NCBI RefSeq assembly: GCF_000281085.1
Contig: NZ_JH767525.1
Span: forward strand, 307-64,306
Source of the DNA: Catenovulum agarivorans YM01
GTDB lineage: Bacteria > Pseudomonadota > Gammaproteobacteria > Enterobacterales > Alteromonadaceae
DNA: 64,000 bases
Direction of reading: 5' to 3'
The number at the start of each line of letters is the position of its first letter. Within the stretch, counting starts at the first letter, position 1. The notes under the pieces are model-generated. The model was not told the origin of the DNA, ran no database searches, and saw nothing but the letters and a program-made list of their open reading frames with translations. Position numbers and translations under genes: made by a program. Shown here in pieces: positions 56,154 to 64,000 of this stretch.

Positions 56154-58046
56154 TTACGCAGCTGCTACATCCAACTCAATATGCTCAACTGGCGCACTGA
56201 AGTGATAACCTTGTGCCATGTGCACACCAAGTCCAGCTACTTCAGCTAAAATTTGTTCGTTTTCTATATATTCTGCAACCACTTCAAAACCGACAGAATT
56301 TGCAAATTGCACTATGTGCTCAATAAAAAGGCGAATGTCTTTGTCTTCACAAATACGCTCAATTAAAGAGCCGTCAATTTTCAAACCATCAACATTAAGT
56401 TTCAAAAAGTGTGAAATATTTGAATAACCTACACCAAAATCATCAATAAATATCTTAACGCCTGCCGCTTGGTATTTATTGATATAGACTTTAATACTGG
56501 CATAGTCGTCTACCCCTTCGGTTTCCAACAACTCAAAGGTAATGTTTTTAGGATTAGAATATAACTCTAGCTGCTCTAAAAGCCAGTGACACAAAGCTGG
56601 GTCCATCATATCTGCCGCCGACATATTGATGCTCCAACACACATTTGTCTGATTGAAGCGCTGTGCGCATTGCAAAAACATAGTTTTCACCAACTCTCTA
56701 TCCAAACGGCTGCGATAAATAACAGGTAAAAATTTGAATGGCGGTACAAAATTTCCTTGTTTGTCTTTTAGCCTAGCCAATGCTTCATACTTAACAATTG
56801 CACCAGACTCCACACTTATAATTGGCTGGAAAAATGGCACAAACCTATTTTCAGTAAATGCTTGGCTAATTTCAGCACTCATAACAATGTTGTATTGATA
56901 TTTAGATTTGAGCTCGTTAAACGCGCTGGAATAACACTGTAGCATCAGGTCTTCACTACGCGCTATGGTTTCGGCCAACAATGCATTTTCCAACACTTGG
57001 CTACTCAAACCATTGTCGCAACCTATATGTATTTTGGTATAAATGAGTGGAGAATCTAAAATCGGCGAACCAACATTCAACTCGGTCAAACACGCTAACA
57101 CATCTTCATAAGCGATTTCTTTGTTGGCGACCACAACTACCTTGGTTGGCGAGAACCTAAAGTATTTGTATTCTTTACCTAAACTATCCGATAACTGCTG
57201 TAATAAATTGCTCACGCAAGCATCTAATACATCTTGGCCATAAAAACTGCCGATATCGGCTAAATCTTTACAACCAATAACAGCCAAACTCATTTGCCCA
57301 CGCGCTTTTTTTAACAATTCAGACAAAGCTGCATGATTAGCAAAACCACTAGCAGGATCTAAAGTTAAAGCGCTGCGCATTTTATAAACATAAGCTAAGC
57401 CGTACAAAAAGGATAATCCTAAAAAGTAAACGCCAGAAATAAGTGCAAAGTACAAACTGTTTAACGTTGCGTTTTTAACTTCGGCAAGATTAATATCGGC
57501 ACAAATTAAAATAGTGCGGCCACTTTCAGTTGTATACGGCAACAATATCGAACGGAACTCTCCCCACTTATCAACTGTGTTTTCGTATTGAATTGTTTGG
57601 CTTAGGAAAGCTTGATGTTGAGTAGGTGTGGTACTTTCGTACACATCAAAATAGCGAGTTACCAACCCAGACTCAGCATCTTCAGCTGTGTAACTCGAGC
57701 TGGTAAAAAATATACTGTCGGCTATTTTTTCCAAGGTATAGACGTATTCAACATCAGAGCGGCGAGCAAACTCCGACATCTGCATAATCAATTTTTGGTA
57801 GTCACTATCGGCGAAACTTTTTTGCTCGCCGACTATTGCCGATTGCGATTTAACTATCTCTAATGCACCCAGTGCTGCCTGATGTAATCTTTGATCAATT
57901 TCAGCAAGCGCATGGTGTTTTTGATAAAAGAAAGTAACTAAACTATATAAACTGATAGCTGCTAAGCCTGAAAGGAAAACAATCCATATTCCGCGGTAAT
58001 GCCATGTATTCATCCAAACACGCATCAGTAAACTCCTTATACTCAT
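56154..58046 (-). CDS. Membrane EAL phosphodiesterase with degenerate GGDEF
   Basis: 630 residues. Two spans (about 17-37 and 195-218) enclose a periplasmic sensor region. The GGDEF-like domain (225-370) lacks its signature (RFSPTKVVVV at that place), so it should not make c-di-GMP. The EAL domain is intact: YEALARLKD, NMSAADM, ELLETEG, DDFGVGYSN and LKIDGSLI. It probably hydrolyses c-di-GMP in response to a periplasmic signal. Confidence 0.9.
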   Translation of the reverse strand: MSIRSLLMRVWMNTWHYRGIWIVFLSGLAAISLYSLVTFFYQKHHALAEIDQRLHQAALGALEIVKSQSAIVGEQKSFADSDYQKLIMQMSEFARRSDVEYVYTLEKIADSIFFTSSSYTAEDAESGLVTRYFDVYESTTPTQHQAFLSQTIQYENTVDKWGEFRSILLPYTTESGRTILICADINLAEVKNATLNSLYFALISGVYFLGLSFLYGLAYVYKMRSALTLDPASGFANHAALSELLKKARGQMSLAVIGCKDLADIGSFYGQDVLDACVSNLLQQLSDSLGKEYKYFRFSPTKVVVVANKEIAYEDVLACLTELNVGSPILDSPLIYTKIHIGCDNGLSSQVLENALLAETIARSEDLMLQCYSSAFNELKSKYQYNIVMSAEISQAFTENRFVPFFQPIISVESGAIVKYEALARLKDKQGNFVPPFKFLPVIYRSRLDRELVKTMFLQCAQRFNQTNVCWSINMSAADMMDPALCHWLLEQLELYSNPKNITFELLETEGVDDYASIKVYINKYQAAGVKIFIDDFGVGYSNISHFLKLNVDGLKIDGSLIERICEDKDIRLFIEHIVQFANSVGFEVVAEYIENEQILAEVAGLGVHMAQGYHFSAPVEHIELDVAAA

Positions 58047-58095
58047 AGGTTTATCCTTACCACTTAAGGTTAGTTTGACCAGCTCACATTAGCAA

Positions 58096-59244
58096 TTACT
58101 TTGGCAAGTTTTTTTGCCAATTTACGTAGCTTTCACTTATTAGTTGTTGTGGCCAATATCCATACCAAGTATACCCTGTTCGCCTATCTCTTCCGACTTC
58201 TTGAAGTTTATAAACTTTATTACCTTCACGCCCGGCCATAAAAGGCTGTTGAGTTTGTAAATCATAAAATCTTGCCCAAATTGGTGGCGCAGTTTCATCT
58301 TCAACTTCAAATAAATCGTAAGTGGAAGTGAAGTATTTAAAACGCACAGGCTCAGTTTCAACTTTTTTAATGCGTAAATTATCTATTTTATGCTGTTTAA
58401 ACCAAAGCACCGCGGCTTCTACCGCCTGAATAACCTCTTGGCTTGGTCTAGGCTCAGCCATTAAGTATTCGACAACAGCGACACTTTCCCAAGTTAACAG
58501 ACCAGCTAACTCGTAGCTGCGTGCGCCGACTGGTTGCAAAGTTTCTTTGTGATATTGGCCTGCCCAAATGGTCTTTTTACCATCAATTTCAACTTGTAGT
58601 TCAAGCAATAAATTGTGCCCTTTTTGCCATGCGGCGGCACTTTGTTGATAAATTTCTTCATTAAAGAAGGTAAATGGCGCAGATTTCTTGGCAATATCTC
58701 GTAATAAATTTAAAGTGCCCGGCATCACCTCATCAGCAAAGGTAATATGTTCATAATATTGACCCTTACGTGGTGGTGAATGAGCAAAACCACCGTTGTT
58801 GTACTGCGCAGCTAAAATATAATTCAACCCAGCGATTGCAGCGTCTTTGTAGCCCTTATCCTTGGTAATCATATATGCATGAGCCAAATAACGTATTTGC
58901 GGATAAGTATTACGGTTATCCAAACTAGAGTCTAAAGCGTCCTTATTAGCCAAAACATTTTGTTTTTCGTCTTCTGATAGTTTTAGCAGGATATTTTTAT
59001 TGGTTGGCCAACCACCATTATTGCGCTGGTATAACAAAATGTTGTTAGCAATCCCAACTATGTCATTTTCTTCCAATAGCTGCTCTGGTTTATCTGGATT
59101 TTGATCTCGCCAGTGTTTAATAATGTCATAAAACTCTGCTAATGAGATTGCGGGTTGTATTGTAGAATTAGCTTGATCACTTTTATCGATTGAGCATGCC
59201 GCCAGTGCAAAAACAACGGCTAGTATAGGGAGTAGACACTTCAT
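58096..59244 (-). CDS. Pectate lyase, PL10 family, predicted lipoprotein
   Basis: 382 residues from ATG 59244 (AAGGA upstream; the longer frame lacks it). Lipobox LAAC at about residue 15-18, so it is lipid-anchored. PL10 signatures: NNGGWPTNKN, SLDNRNTYPQIRYLAHAY, YNNGGFAHSPP, YYEHITFADEVMPGTLNLL. It cleaves polygalacturonate by beta-elimination. Stands alone; it fits a plant- or algal-matter-degrading lifestyle. Confidence 0.9.
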   Translation of the reverse strand: MKCLLPILAVVFALAACSIDKSDQANSTIQPAISLAEFYDIIKHWRDQNPDKPEQLLEENDIVGIANNILLYQRNNGGWPTNKNILLKLSEDEKQNVLANKDALDSSLDNRNTYPQIRYLAHAYMITKDKGYKDAAIAGLNYILAAQYNNGGFAHSPPRKGQYYEHITFADEVMPGTLNLLRDIAKKSAPFTFFNEEIYQQSAAAWQKGHNLLLELQVEIDGKKTIWAGQYHKETLQPVGARSYELAGLLTWESVAVVEYLMAEPRPSQEVIQAVEAAVLWFKQHKIDNLRIKKVETEPVRFKYFTSTYDLFEVEDETAPPIWARFYDLQTQQPFMAGREGNKVYKLQEVGRDRRTGYTWYGYWPQQLISESYVNWQKNLPK

Positions 59245-59409
59245 TTTTATCCTTATTCGTATCAATTAAAAAATTAAACTAAATCATCACGCCAAAGCCA
59301 CCGGTGGCATTATTGCAAAATACATAGCCCAAGCAAAGTATTTGCATTTGATGTTATCAGCAAACCCCTTACAATAAAGCCTCTTTACGATGTAATTAAG
59401 GACTTTGTT

Positions 59410-60264
59410 TTGCCGATAAAATCTATTTGGGATGCCCAATTTGTATATGCTACAGCTTGTAAACTGGCTGATATTGCTGTTGCAGAGCAACAAAAACTAA
59501 CCACCGAAATAAAACCAGACAATTCAATTGTCACACAAGCAGACAAGCTAGTAGAAGATACTGCGATTAAAGCATTAGCAAACCCAGCAAATGATACTTA
59601 TGTAATTGGCGAAGAAACGATAAAAGAATTAACCCGAGCTGAATTAAACCAAGCGCTTACTGGCAATTGTTATATTATCGATCCAATTGATGGCACTGTG
59701 CCTTATGCATCACTGACACCTTTGTGGGGCATATCCATAGGGTTTGCACAGAATGGCGAATTAACTGAAGGTTGTATTGTTTTACCAGGTACGTTTGAAG
59801 CGATTATTAGTTATCAAGGCAAAGTGCTATATGGCAAAGGCATTGGCGCTTTACCTAAGTTTGAGCAACTTGTAGAGCTGTCGCCTGATCTTAAAAACAA
59901 CTGTGACCACCCATCTCGCGTATTGGTTATTAACCAACTGATTGCTAAAACCAAACAGGTTGAAGGATTAAACCGAGGCGTAACCACTTATTACAGCATT
60001 GTTTTTCCGTATGTTTATTTAGCGCAAGGTCGTATGGCTGGTATTTGTGCCGGGTTAAATATTTGGGACGCAGCCGCTGGTAGTGCAATTTTGCGCAAGC
60101 TAGGATTTCATCAAAGTTTTATTGATGGCACGCCGCTGACTTTCCAAATTGAACAAGACTACGATTTTTCAATGTTTAAACAAGGACAAGCGCGCTCACG
60201 ACAAATGATGATAGTGTCGAAAGATCAAAAGTTTAGTCAGGAACTCGTGGCTTGCATTAAGTAA
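59410..60264 (+). CDS. Inositol monophosphatase-family phosphatase
   Basis: 284 residues. YVIGEET supplies a metal Glu and IIDPIDGTVPYAS (about 93-105) is the metal-binding DPIDGT motif. WDAAAGSAILRKLG is the C-terminal WDxAAG motif. The substrate may be inositol phosphate, histidinol phosphate or PAP. No in-frame ATG is near, so TTG 59410 is chosen; AAGGA lies about 8 bases upstream. Confidence 0.87.
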   Translation: MPIKSIWDAQFVYATACKLADIAVAEQQKLTTEIKPDNSIVTQADKLVEDTAIKALANPANDTYVIGEETIKELTRAELNQALTGNCYIIDPIDGTVPYASLTPLWGISIGFAQNGELTEGCIVLPGTFEAIISYQGKVLYGKGIGALPKFEQLVELSPDLKNNCDHPSRVLVINQLIAKTKQVEGLNRGVTTYYSIVFPYVYLAQGRMAGICAGLNIWDAAAGSAILRKLGFHQSFIDGTPLTFQIEQDYDFSMFKQGQARSRQMMIVSKDQKFSQELVACIK

Positions 60265-60287
60265 TGCTCAATCCGTTGTTAATGCGA

Positions 60288-60986
60288 TTACAAACCATGT
60301 AGTCGCATCAGCAGTATGGCAAATATTGACTTCACCATGGACTCATCGTTATCTTCAAATTGAATGCCAAACCAAGTTTTGTCTTGAATACGCGCATTTT
60401 TGATTACACCATAGAGCTGGAAATCAGATTCAAAATCATCATTAACGCCAAAATCAATATTAACCCGCTCACCCACTAACTCAGCAATGTTGCTTTTGTT
60501 TAATACAGCTTCTTGTTCTTCAGTTAGGTTAAATTCGCATTTTAGCCCAGTTAATGAAAAGTCACTGACCATAGTTAAAAATTCTAATTCTTTATTTAGC
60601 AAGCGAACACCAGCCATAGCCTCAACTTTTAATCTAGGTTTTGACCTAAGCTGTTGGCTGTTAGTTTGATTCGGAAAACCAACTAACAACAAAGGTTCTC
60701 TTAATTTAGATACACCCAGCGACGGTGCTTTAAACGACAGTGCATGCAACACTTCTTTTGCAACCATAGTGCGAAGGGTTAAATGCGTGCCTGGCACTAA
60801 ACCAAATTTGTGATTAACCAGCGCTCTAGTGTCTGGAAATCGTAAAATCAGGTACTCTTTATCAATCAGCCCCACATACAACATCTGAACCGTTTGCATT
60901 CTGTGCCCAGTATCTAGGTAACTGACACTAATAGGTGCGCCTGGTTTTAGTTCCAACAAAAGACTCAATACACTTTCTCCAATCAA
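60288..60986 (-). CDS. PilZ-domain c-di-GMP receptor (YcgR/flagellar-brake-like)
   Basis: 232 residues. N-terminal YcgR-like barrel (1-105), then PilZ from about 110: RSKPR supplies the R-x3-R switch and SDFSLTGLK the D/N-x-S-x2-G motif. It would bind c-di-GMP and may act on motility or surface attachment. Converges with the phosphatase gene at 60264; no flagellar genes are close. Confidence 0.88.
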   Translation of the reverse strand: MIGESVLSLLLELKPGAPISVSYLDTGHRMQTVQMLYVGLIDKEYLILRFPDTRALVNHKFGLVPGTHLTLRTMVAKEVLHALSFKAPSLGVSKLREPLLLVGFPNQTNSQQLRSKPRLKVEAMAGVRLLNKELEFLTMVSDFSLTGLKCEFNLTEEQEAVLNKSNIAELVGERVNIDFGVNDDFESDFQLYGVIKNARIQDKTWFGIQFEDNDESMVKSIFAILLMRLHGL

Positions 60987-61116
60987 TGTATGGCTTAACT
61001 AATTAAGGCATATACCAATAAAATGAGCAAGTTGTTTCAATAAGTTAGCTAGCCGTCTAGTTTTAGCAAACTGATACTTATACTATAAACCCAACAATCC
61101 CAACTAAGGATGAGTA

Positions 61117-61704
61117 GTGAAAATAGCAGGCGTGATAATGGCAGCTGGACAATCTAGTCGGTTTAATGGTTGTAAACATCTAGCGAAAGTTAACGAGCAT
61201 AGTTTGTTAGAGCTTACCTTTGAAGCTCTGCAGCATACCGGGGTCAATGATGTTTTTATAATAACCGGTCGCTGGCACAAACAAATTCGCGACTTTTTGG
61301 GCGAAAAAAATTGCAAAGTACAACTGCTATTCAACCCAAACTGGCAAGCTGGGATTGGCAATTCAATCGCATTGGCAGTTACCAAACTCGCTCAAGATTA
61401 TGATGCTATTTTAATTGCACTCGCCGACCAAGTGGCGATTACTCAGCAAGACTACCAACAACTATTAGATGAATTCGCCTTACAGCAAAAGGATATTGTC
61501 TGTGCAAACTACCAACAAACACGAGGGGTTCCGGCTGTTTTCAGTAAAACCACCTTTGCGCAACTAAGTAAGTTGGATGGAGATAAAGGTGCTAAAAAAT
61601 TACTCTATAGCAGCGAATTTAGCATAGTCGATTGCCCACTCGAAAGTGCAGCAATCGATATAGATACACAGCAGCAACTTGATAATTTTACCAAGGTCCT
61701 GTGA
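61117..61704 (+). CDS. MobA/MocA-like nucleotidyltransferase
   Basis: 195 residues. VIMAAGQSSRFNGCKHLAKV at the N terminus is the nucleotide-binding signature of molybdenum-cofactor cytidylyl/guanylyltransferases. ADQVAIT (about 108) is the metal site. GTG 61117 starts; AAGGATGAG lies close upstream. The partner molybdoenzyme is not in the window. The 3' end overlaps the PhoX-like gene by 17 bases tail-to-tail. Confidence 0.83.
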   Translation: MKIAGVIMAAGQSSRFNGCKHLAKVNEHSLLELTFEALQHTGVNDVFIITGRWHKQIRDFLGEKNCKVQLLFNPNWQAGIGNSIALAVTKLAQDYDAILIALADQVAITQQDYQQLLDEFALQQKDIVCANYQQTRGVPAVFSKTTFAQLSKLDGDKGAKKLLYSSEFSIVDCPLESAAIDIDTQQQLDNFTKVL

Positions 61705-63037
61705 TAACTAAGGTTTTTGCAGGTGAGTATACATTTACAAACAAGGTGCGACCATCTGGCGAAAAACATGTGCCTGCTAGTTCGGTTTGTTCATGCAAAC
61801 GCGCAAAGTCGTAAACTTGCCCCTGCGGCGTCACACCACGTAAATGGTTATCAACAATATCCGTATATTGGTCTTCACACACCAATAAATGTCCGTTTGG
61901 CATAACAGTTAAATTATCACCAAAGTTATAGGCTGATTTATCGTAACTCTCAAAAAATAATTGAATTAACCCAGGTGATTGCTGTTCTTCCGCCATACCT
62001 TCAACCACAGAAGGTTGATAACGCATAATTTGGCCAAACTGTTTTTCACCGCCATTAGTGCAACAGAAATATAACTCGCCATTGCCCCAGTGAATGCCCT
62101 CTCCTCTGGCAAACAAAGCCGCGCCTTTTTGATAACCTTGTTGGCGTAGGTCGTCTTCTGGGCTTTCAGGATTTTCTATTTTAATCCACTCAGCTTCAAA
62201 CCACTGTCCAACTGGCATAGTGGCTTTTGACCAATTGCGTGTATCAAACTGCTTATGCTTTTTAATCACTAAAGCTTCTAACCTACCACCTTTGGCCAAC
62301 TGCCCATAAACATCTGGCACAAAACGATAAAACAAGCTGTCACCGCGATCTTCAGTTAAATAAACAATACCTGTTTTAGGGTCAACAGCTGCGGCTTCGT
62401 GATTAAAGCGCCCCATTTGTTTTAATGGCACAGGATCAATTAAACCTGTTGCATTGGCTGGCACTTCGAAGATATATCCATGATCTTCATTCACGCCTGA
62501 GCCACTGCGAACAACCGATTCTTCACAGGTTAACCAAGTACCCCAAGGGGTTATACCACCCGCACAATTTCGAATGGTGCCAACTAAACTTAAAAACTCT
62601 TGCTCTTTTTGTTGAGTTTGTAAGTTATAAATAATGGTACTGGTACCACCCGGCAAGGCTACGCCATTGTTTAACTGGTCGTACGCTTTAGTGGTTTTGT
62701 GTGTTTGAATTGACTTGGGTTGGCGGTCTAAATGCTTAGGCTGCAACTCGTGATTGCGAATAAGTGCAACTCTGTTATTAGCTAACGGAATACAACCCAT
62801 GCCATCAGCTCTGTCTGGCACTGCGAAATTATCACTCATCATATCACCTAATTGTGATATCACTTTGTAACTAAAACCTGCGGGTAAATCGAGCAACTTT
62901 TTCGGATCTGCTTTTAAAGGGCCATAAACTGTCTCAATACTCTCTAGCGCTAAAGCCTTTTTACCCAAAGAACTGGCGGCTAATCCCGAAAAAGCCATAG
63001 AGGCTAAACCTAAACCAAACTGTCTTCTTGTTATCAT
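61688..63037 (-). CDS. TAT-exported PhoX-like (DUF839) protein
   Basis: 449 residues. TAT signal: ITRRQFGLGLASMAFSGLA. The DUF839/PhoX beta-propeller follows (PDRADGMGCIPL, LIRNHELQP, WGTWLTCEES, GRFNHEAAAVDPKTG, YLTEDRGDSLFYRFVP, VCEDQ). PhoX enzymes are calcium-dependent alkaline phosphatases; many DUF839 proteins are uncharacterised, so phosphatase activity is probable but not certain. Confidence 0.85.
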   Translation of the reverse strand: MITRRQFGLGLASMAFSGLAASSLGKKALALESIETVYGPLKADPKKLLDLPAGFSYKVISQLGDMMSDNFAVPDRADGMGCIPLANNRVALIRNHELQPKHLDRQPKSIQTHKTTKAYDQLNNGVALPGGTSTIIYNLQTQQKEQEFLSLVGTIRNCAGGITPWGTWLTCEESVVRSGSGVNEDHGYIFEVPANATGLIDPVPLKQMGRFNHEAAAVDPKTGIVYLTEDRGDSLFYRFVPDVYGQLAKGGRLEALVIKKHKQFDTRNWSKATMPVGQWFEAEWIKIENPESPEDDLRQQGYQKGAALFARGEGIHWGNGELYFCCTNGGEKQFGQIMRYQPSVVEGMAEEQQSPGLIQLFFESYDKSAYNFGDNLTVMPNGHLLVCEDQYTDIVDNHLRGVTPQGQVYDFARLHEQTELAGTCFSPDGRTLFVNVYSPAKTLVITGPW

Positions 63038-63125
63038 ACTGCTGTGACCTAATAACTGTTTGTACGGTATCCTATTTCAATTTCGTGTAAAAATTATTAC
63101 AGCTCTCGTAAAGTTATTATGGCAA

Positions 63126-64000
63126 TTAACATTTACAGCCTAATTTTTCTGCAATTTTTTGAATACAGGTTTGCGCATCTAACGTCCATAAACCATAAGT
63201 AACGGGCATAATCTCCACACCCACTCGCTTAAACAATTTGTATGTTTCTAACTTAAAAAAATCAGACCAAGGCCCAGGAAAGCCGATTAGATCAACGGCC
63301 AGATATTTTCCATCAAAACCACACAACAAATCGATTTCTGTTCCAGCTATGTGGTAACCAGGCCAAGTTTGAATACCCAGATCCTTAAGACGTTCAGAAA
63401 CTTGTTGTTGGAAAGCGTCCATAGAATCTGCTGTACTGTGGACAGCATTAAATTCAGATGCCGAAGCCACATATTGTGCAAGTAAGTTAGATGTAGGTAA
63501 TTTATTGGCGTCAATTGAAAGATAGACATGCTGCATACTTCGCGCACGGGTCACACACACATTAAATACATCTGCTTTATTCAAATAACTTGCAGCTCTA
63601 ACTGACTTGTTATCGAGAGCAAAAGATATAAATACAAGGTCTCGCTCTTCACCTTGAAAACCATATGGTGTTGCAACTAAAATTTTGTGAGCTTCAATTT
63701 CTTGTACAGAAAATTGCTTATTAATAGCAGATTTTAAGTATTCAGCTTGAGCTCTAAAAGGTGATATCACGCCTATAGTTTGTTTAATGGAAAGACTGCT
63801 TTGATTATCAACTAGGCAGCGCAAGTCAGAAATTATTTTACCTGCTTCCGTTTTATTAACACCATAGGTATCGCGACTACCGCCTGTACTTTCGATTATC
63901 AAATGACCAGACGAGGTACAGGGTCGGTGCTGAATCACCTTTAATTTATTTTGGTAAAATTGCTTATTGCTGAAATAAATTAACTCAGGCTGGCTTCTAA
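63126..64000 (-). CDS. C-terminal part of a DNA2/SF1-like helicase with nuclease-like tail (cut by window edge)
   Basis: The frame is open from the stop at 63126 to base 64000 (about 291 codons), continuing past GTG 63938 (for example ELIYFSNKQFYQNK), so the true start lies outside. The helicase C-terminal features VISPFRAQAEYLK, VATPYGFQGEERDLVFIS and NVCVTRARSMQHVY correspond to SF1 motifs IV-VI. The last 90 residues (GIQTWPGYHIAGTEIDLLCGF, YLAVDLIGFPG) look like a PD-(D/E)xK nuclease-type domain. Role unknown. Confidence 0.75.
   Translation of the reverse strand, partial: RSQPELIYFSNKQFYQNKLKVIQHRPCTSSGHLIIESTGGSRDTYGVNKTEAGKIISDLRCLVDNQSSLSIKQTIGVISPFRAQAEYLKSAINKQFSVQEIEAHKILVATPYGFQGEERDLVFISFALDNKSVRAASYLNKADVFNVCVTRARSMQHVYLSIDANKLPTSNLLAQYVASASEFNAVHSTADSMDAFQQQVSERLKDLGIQTWPGYHIAGTEIDLLCGFDGKYLAVDLIGFPGPWSDFFKLETYKLFKRVGVEIMPVTYGLWTLDAQTCIQKIAEKLGCKC

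Noticed and set aside
59287-59493. Minus-strand 68-codon ORF
   Set aside because: It overlaps the phosphatase start and the intergenic control region, and has no Shine-Dalgarno or family pattern.

Overview
The window looks like chromosomal DNA of a marine-type gammaproteobacterium of the Alteromonadales (Catenovulum- or Alteromonas-like). This is an inference from gene content: an AT-rich genome, the ftsK-lolA-rarA-crcB-serS and tusDCB-tusE gene orders, a PL10 pectate lyase, a PEP-CTERM/EpsL-type exopolysaccharide locus and abundant c-di-GMP proteins. No insertion sequence, prophage, CRISPR array or rRNA operon was seen.

Left part (1-9.2 kb): the N-terminal 1076 codons of a giant LapA-like repeat adhesin run off the left edge on the minus strand. 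They include a retention module and a TAAG site of the LapG type. Then follow asnB, tRNA-Ser(UGA) with a clear sigma70 promoter, a small basic RHH-like protein, a lysine-rich mini-ORF interrupted by an amber codon, a YccA/BI-1 membrane protein and tusD-tusC-tusB-tusE. From 15.7 back to 9.1 kb the minus strand carries ftsK-lolA-rarA-crcB-serS plus an overlooked 45-residue membrane protein. ald lies divergently at 15.8 kb.

Central part (16.9-39.4 kb): an exopolysaccharide locus. A plus-strand block (EpsL-like barrel, Wza-like export protein, Wzc-like co-polymerase/tyrosine kinase, CpsB-like phosphatase) makes the export and length-control machine. A long minus-strand block runs from 34.3 to 23.2 kb. 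It encodes a PEP-CTERM surface protein, a lasso-peptide precursor, an HprK-like kinase, a WbaP-like initiating transferase, a nucleotidyltransferase, a Wzy-like polymerase, an acetyltransferase, a sulfotransferase, glycosyltransferases and a Wzx-like flippase. Two sulfotransferases suggest a sulfated polymer.

The most striking system is a lasso-peptide gene cluster threaded through this locus. The 54-codon precursor at 33460-33624 has the Y-x2-P-x-L-x3-G-x5-T-x leader signature followed by a Gly-initiated core with Asp8/Glu9. The lasso cyclase is at 34684-36498, the split B2 peptidase and B1 RRE protein at 36463-37191, and the export ABC transporter at 37204-38886. The HprK-like kinase and nucleotidyltransferase are tailoring-type genes. 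The precursor's Shine-Dalgarno lies inside the last codons of the PEP-CTERM gene. Both the PEP-CTERM/lasso operon and the EpsL operon are preceded by sequences with exact sigma54 -24/-12 geometry, so peptide, surface protein and polysaccharide may be co-induced.

Right part (39.5-64 kb): a sugar-binding-type sensor fused to GGDEF, an octaheme cytochrome with repeats, a voltage-gated cation channel, a copper-resistance block (copA, MerR regulator, cusA, cusB, cusC-like, His/Met/Cys-rich protein), a DUF3095 protein, a lipoprotein, a membrane EAL protein with a degenerate GGDEF, a PL10 pectate lyase lipoprotein, an inositol-phosphatase-like enzyme, a PilZ protein, a MobA-like nucleotidyltransferase, a TAT-exported PhoX-like protein and the C-terminal part of a helicase that runs off the right edge.
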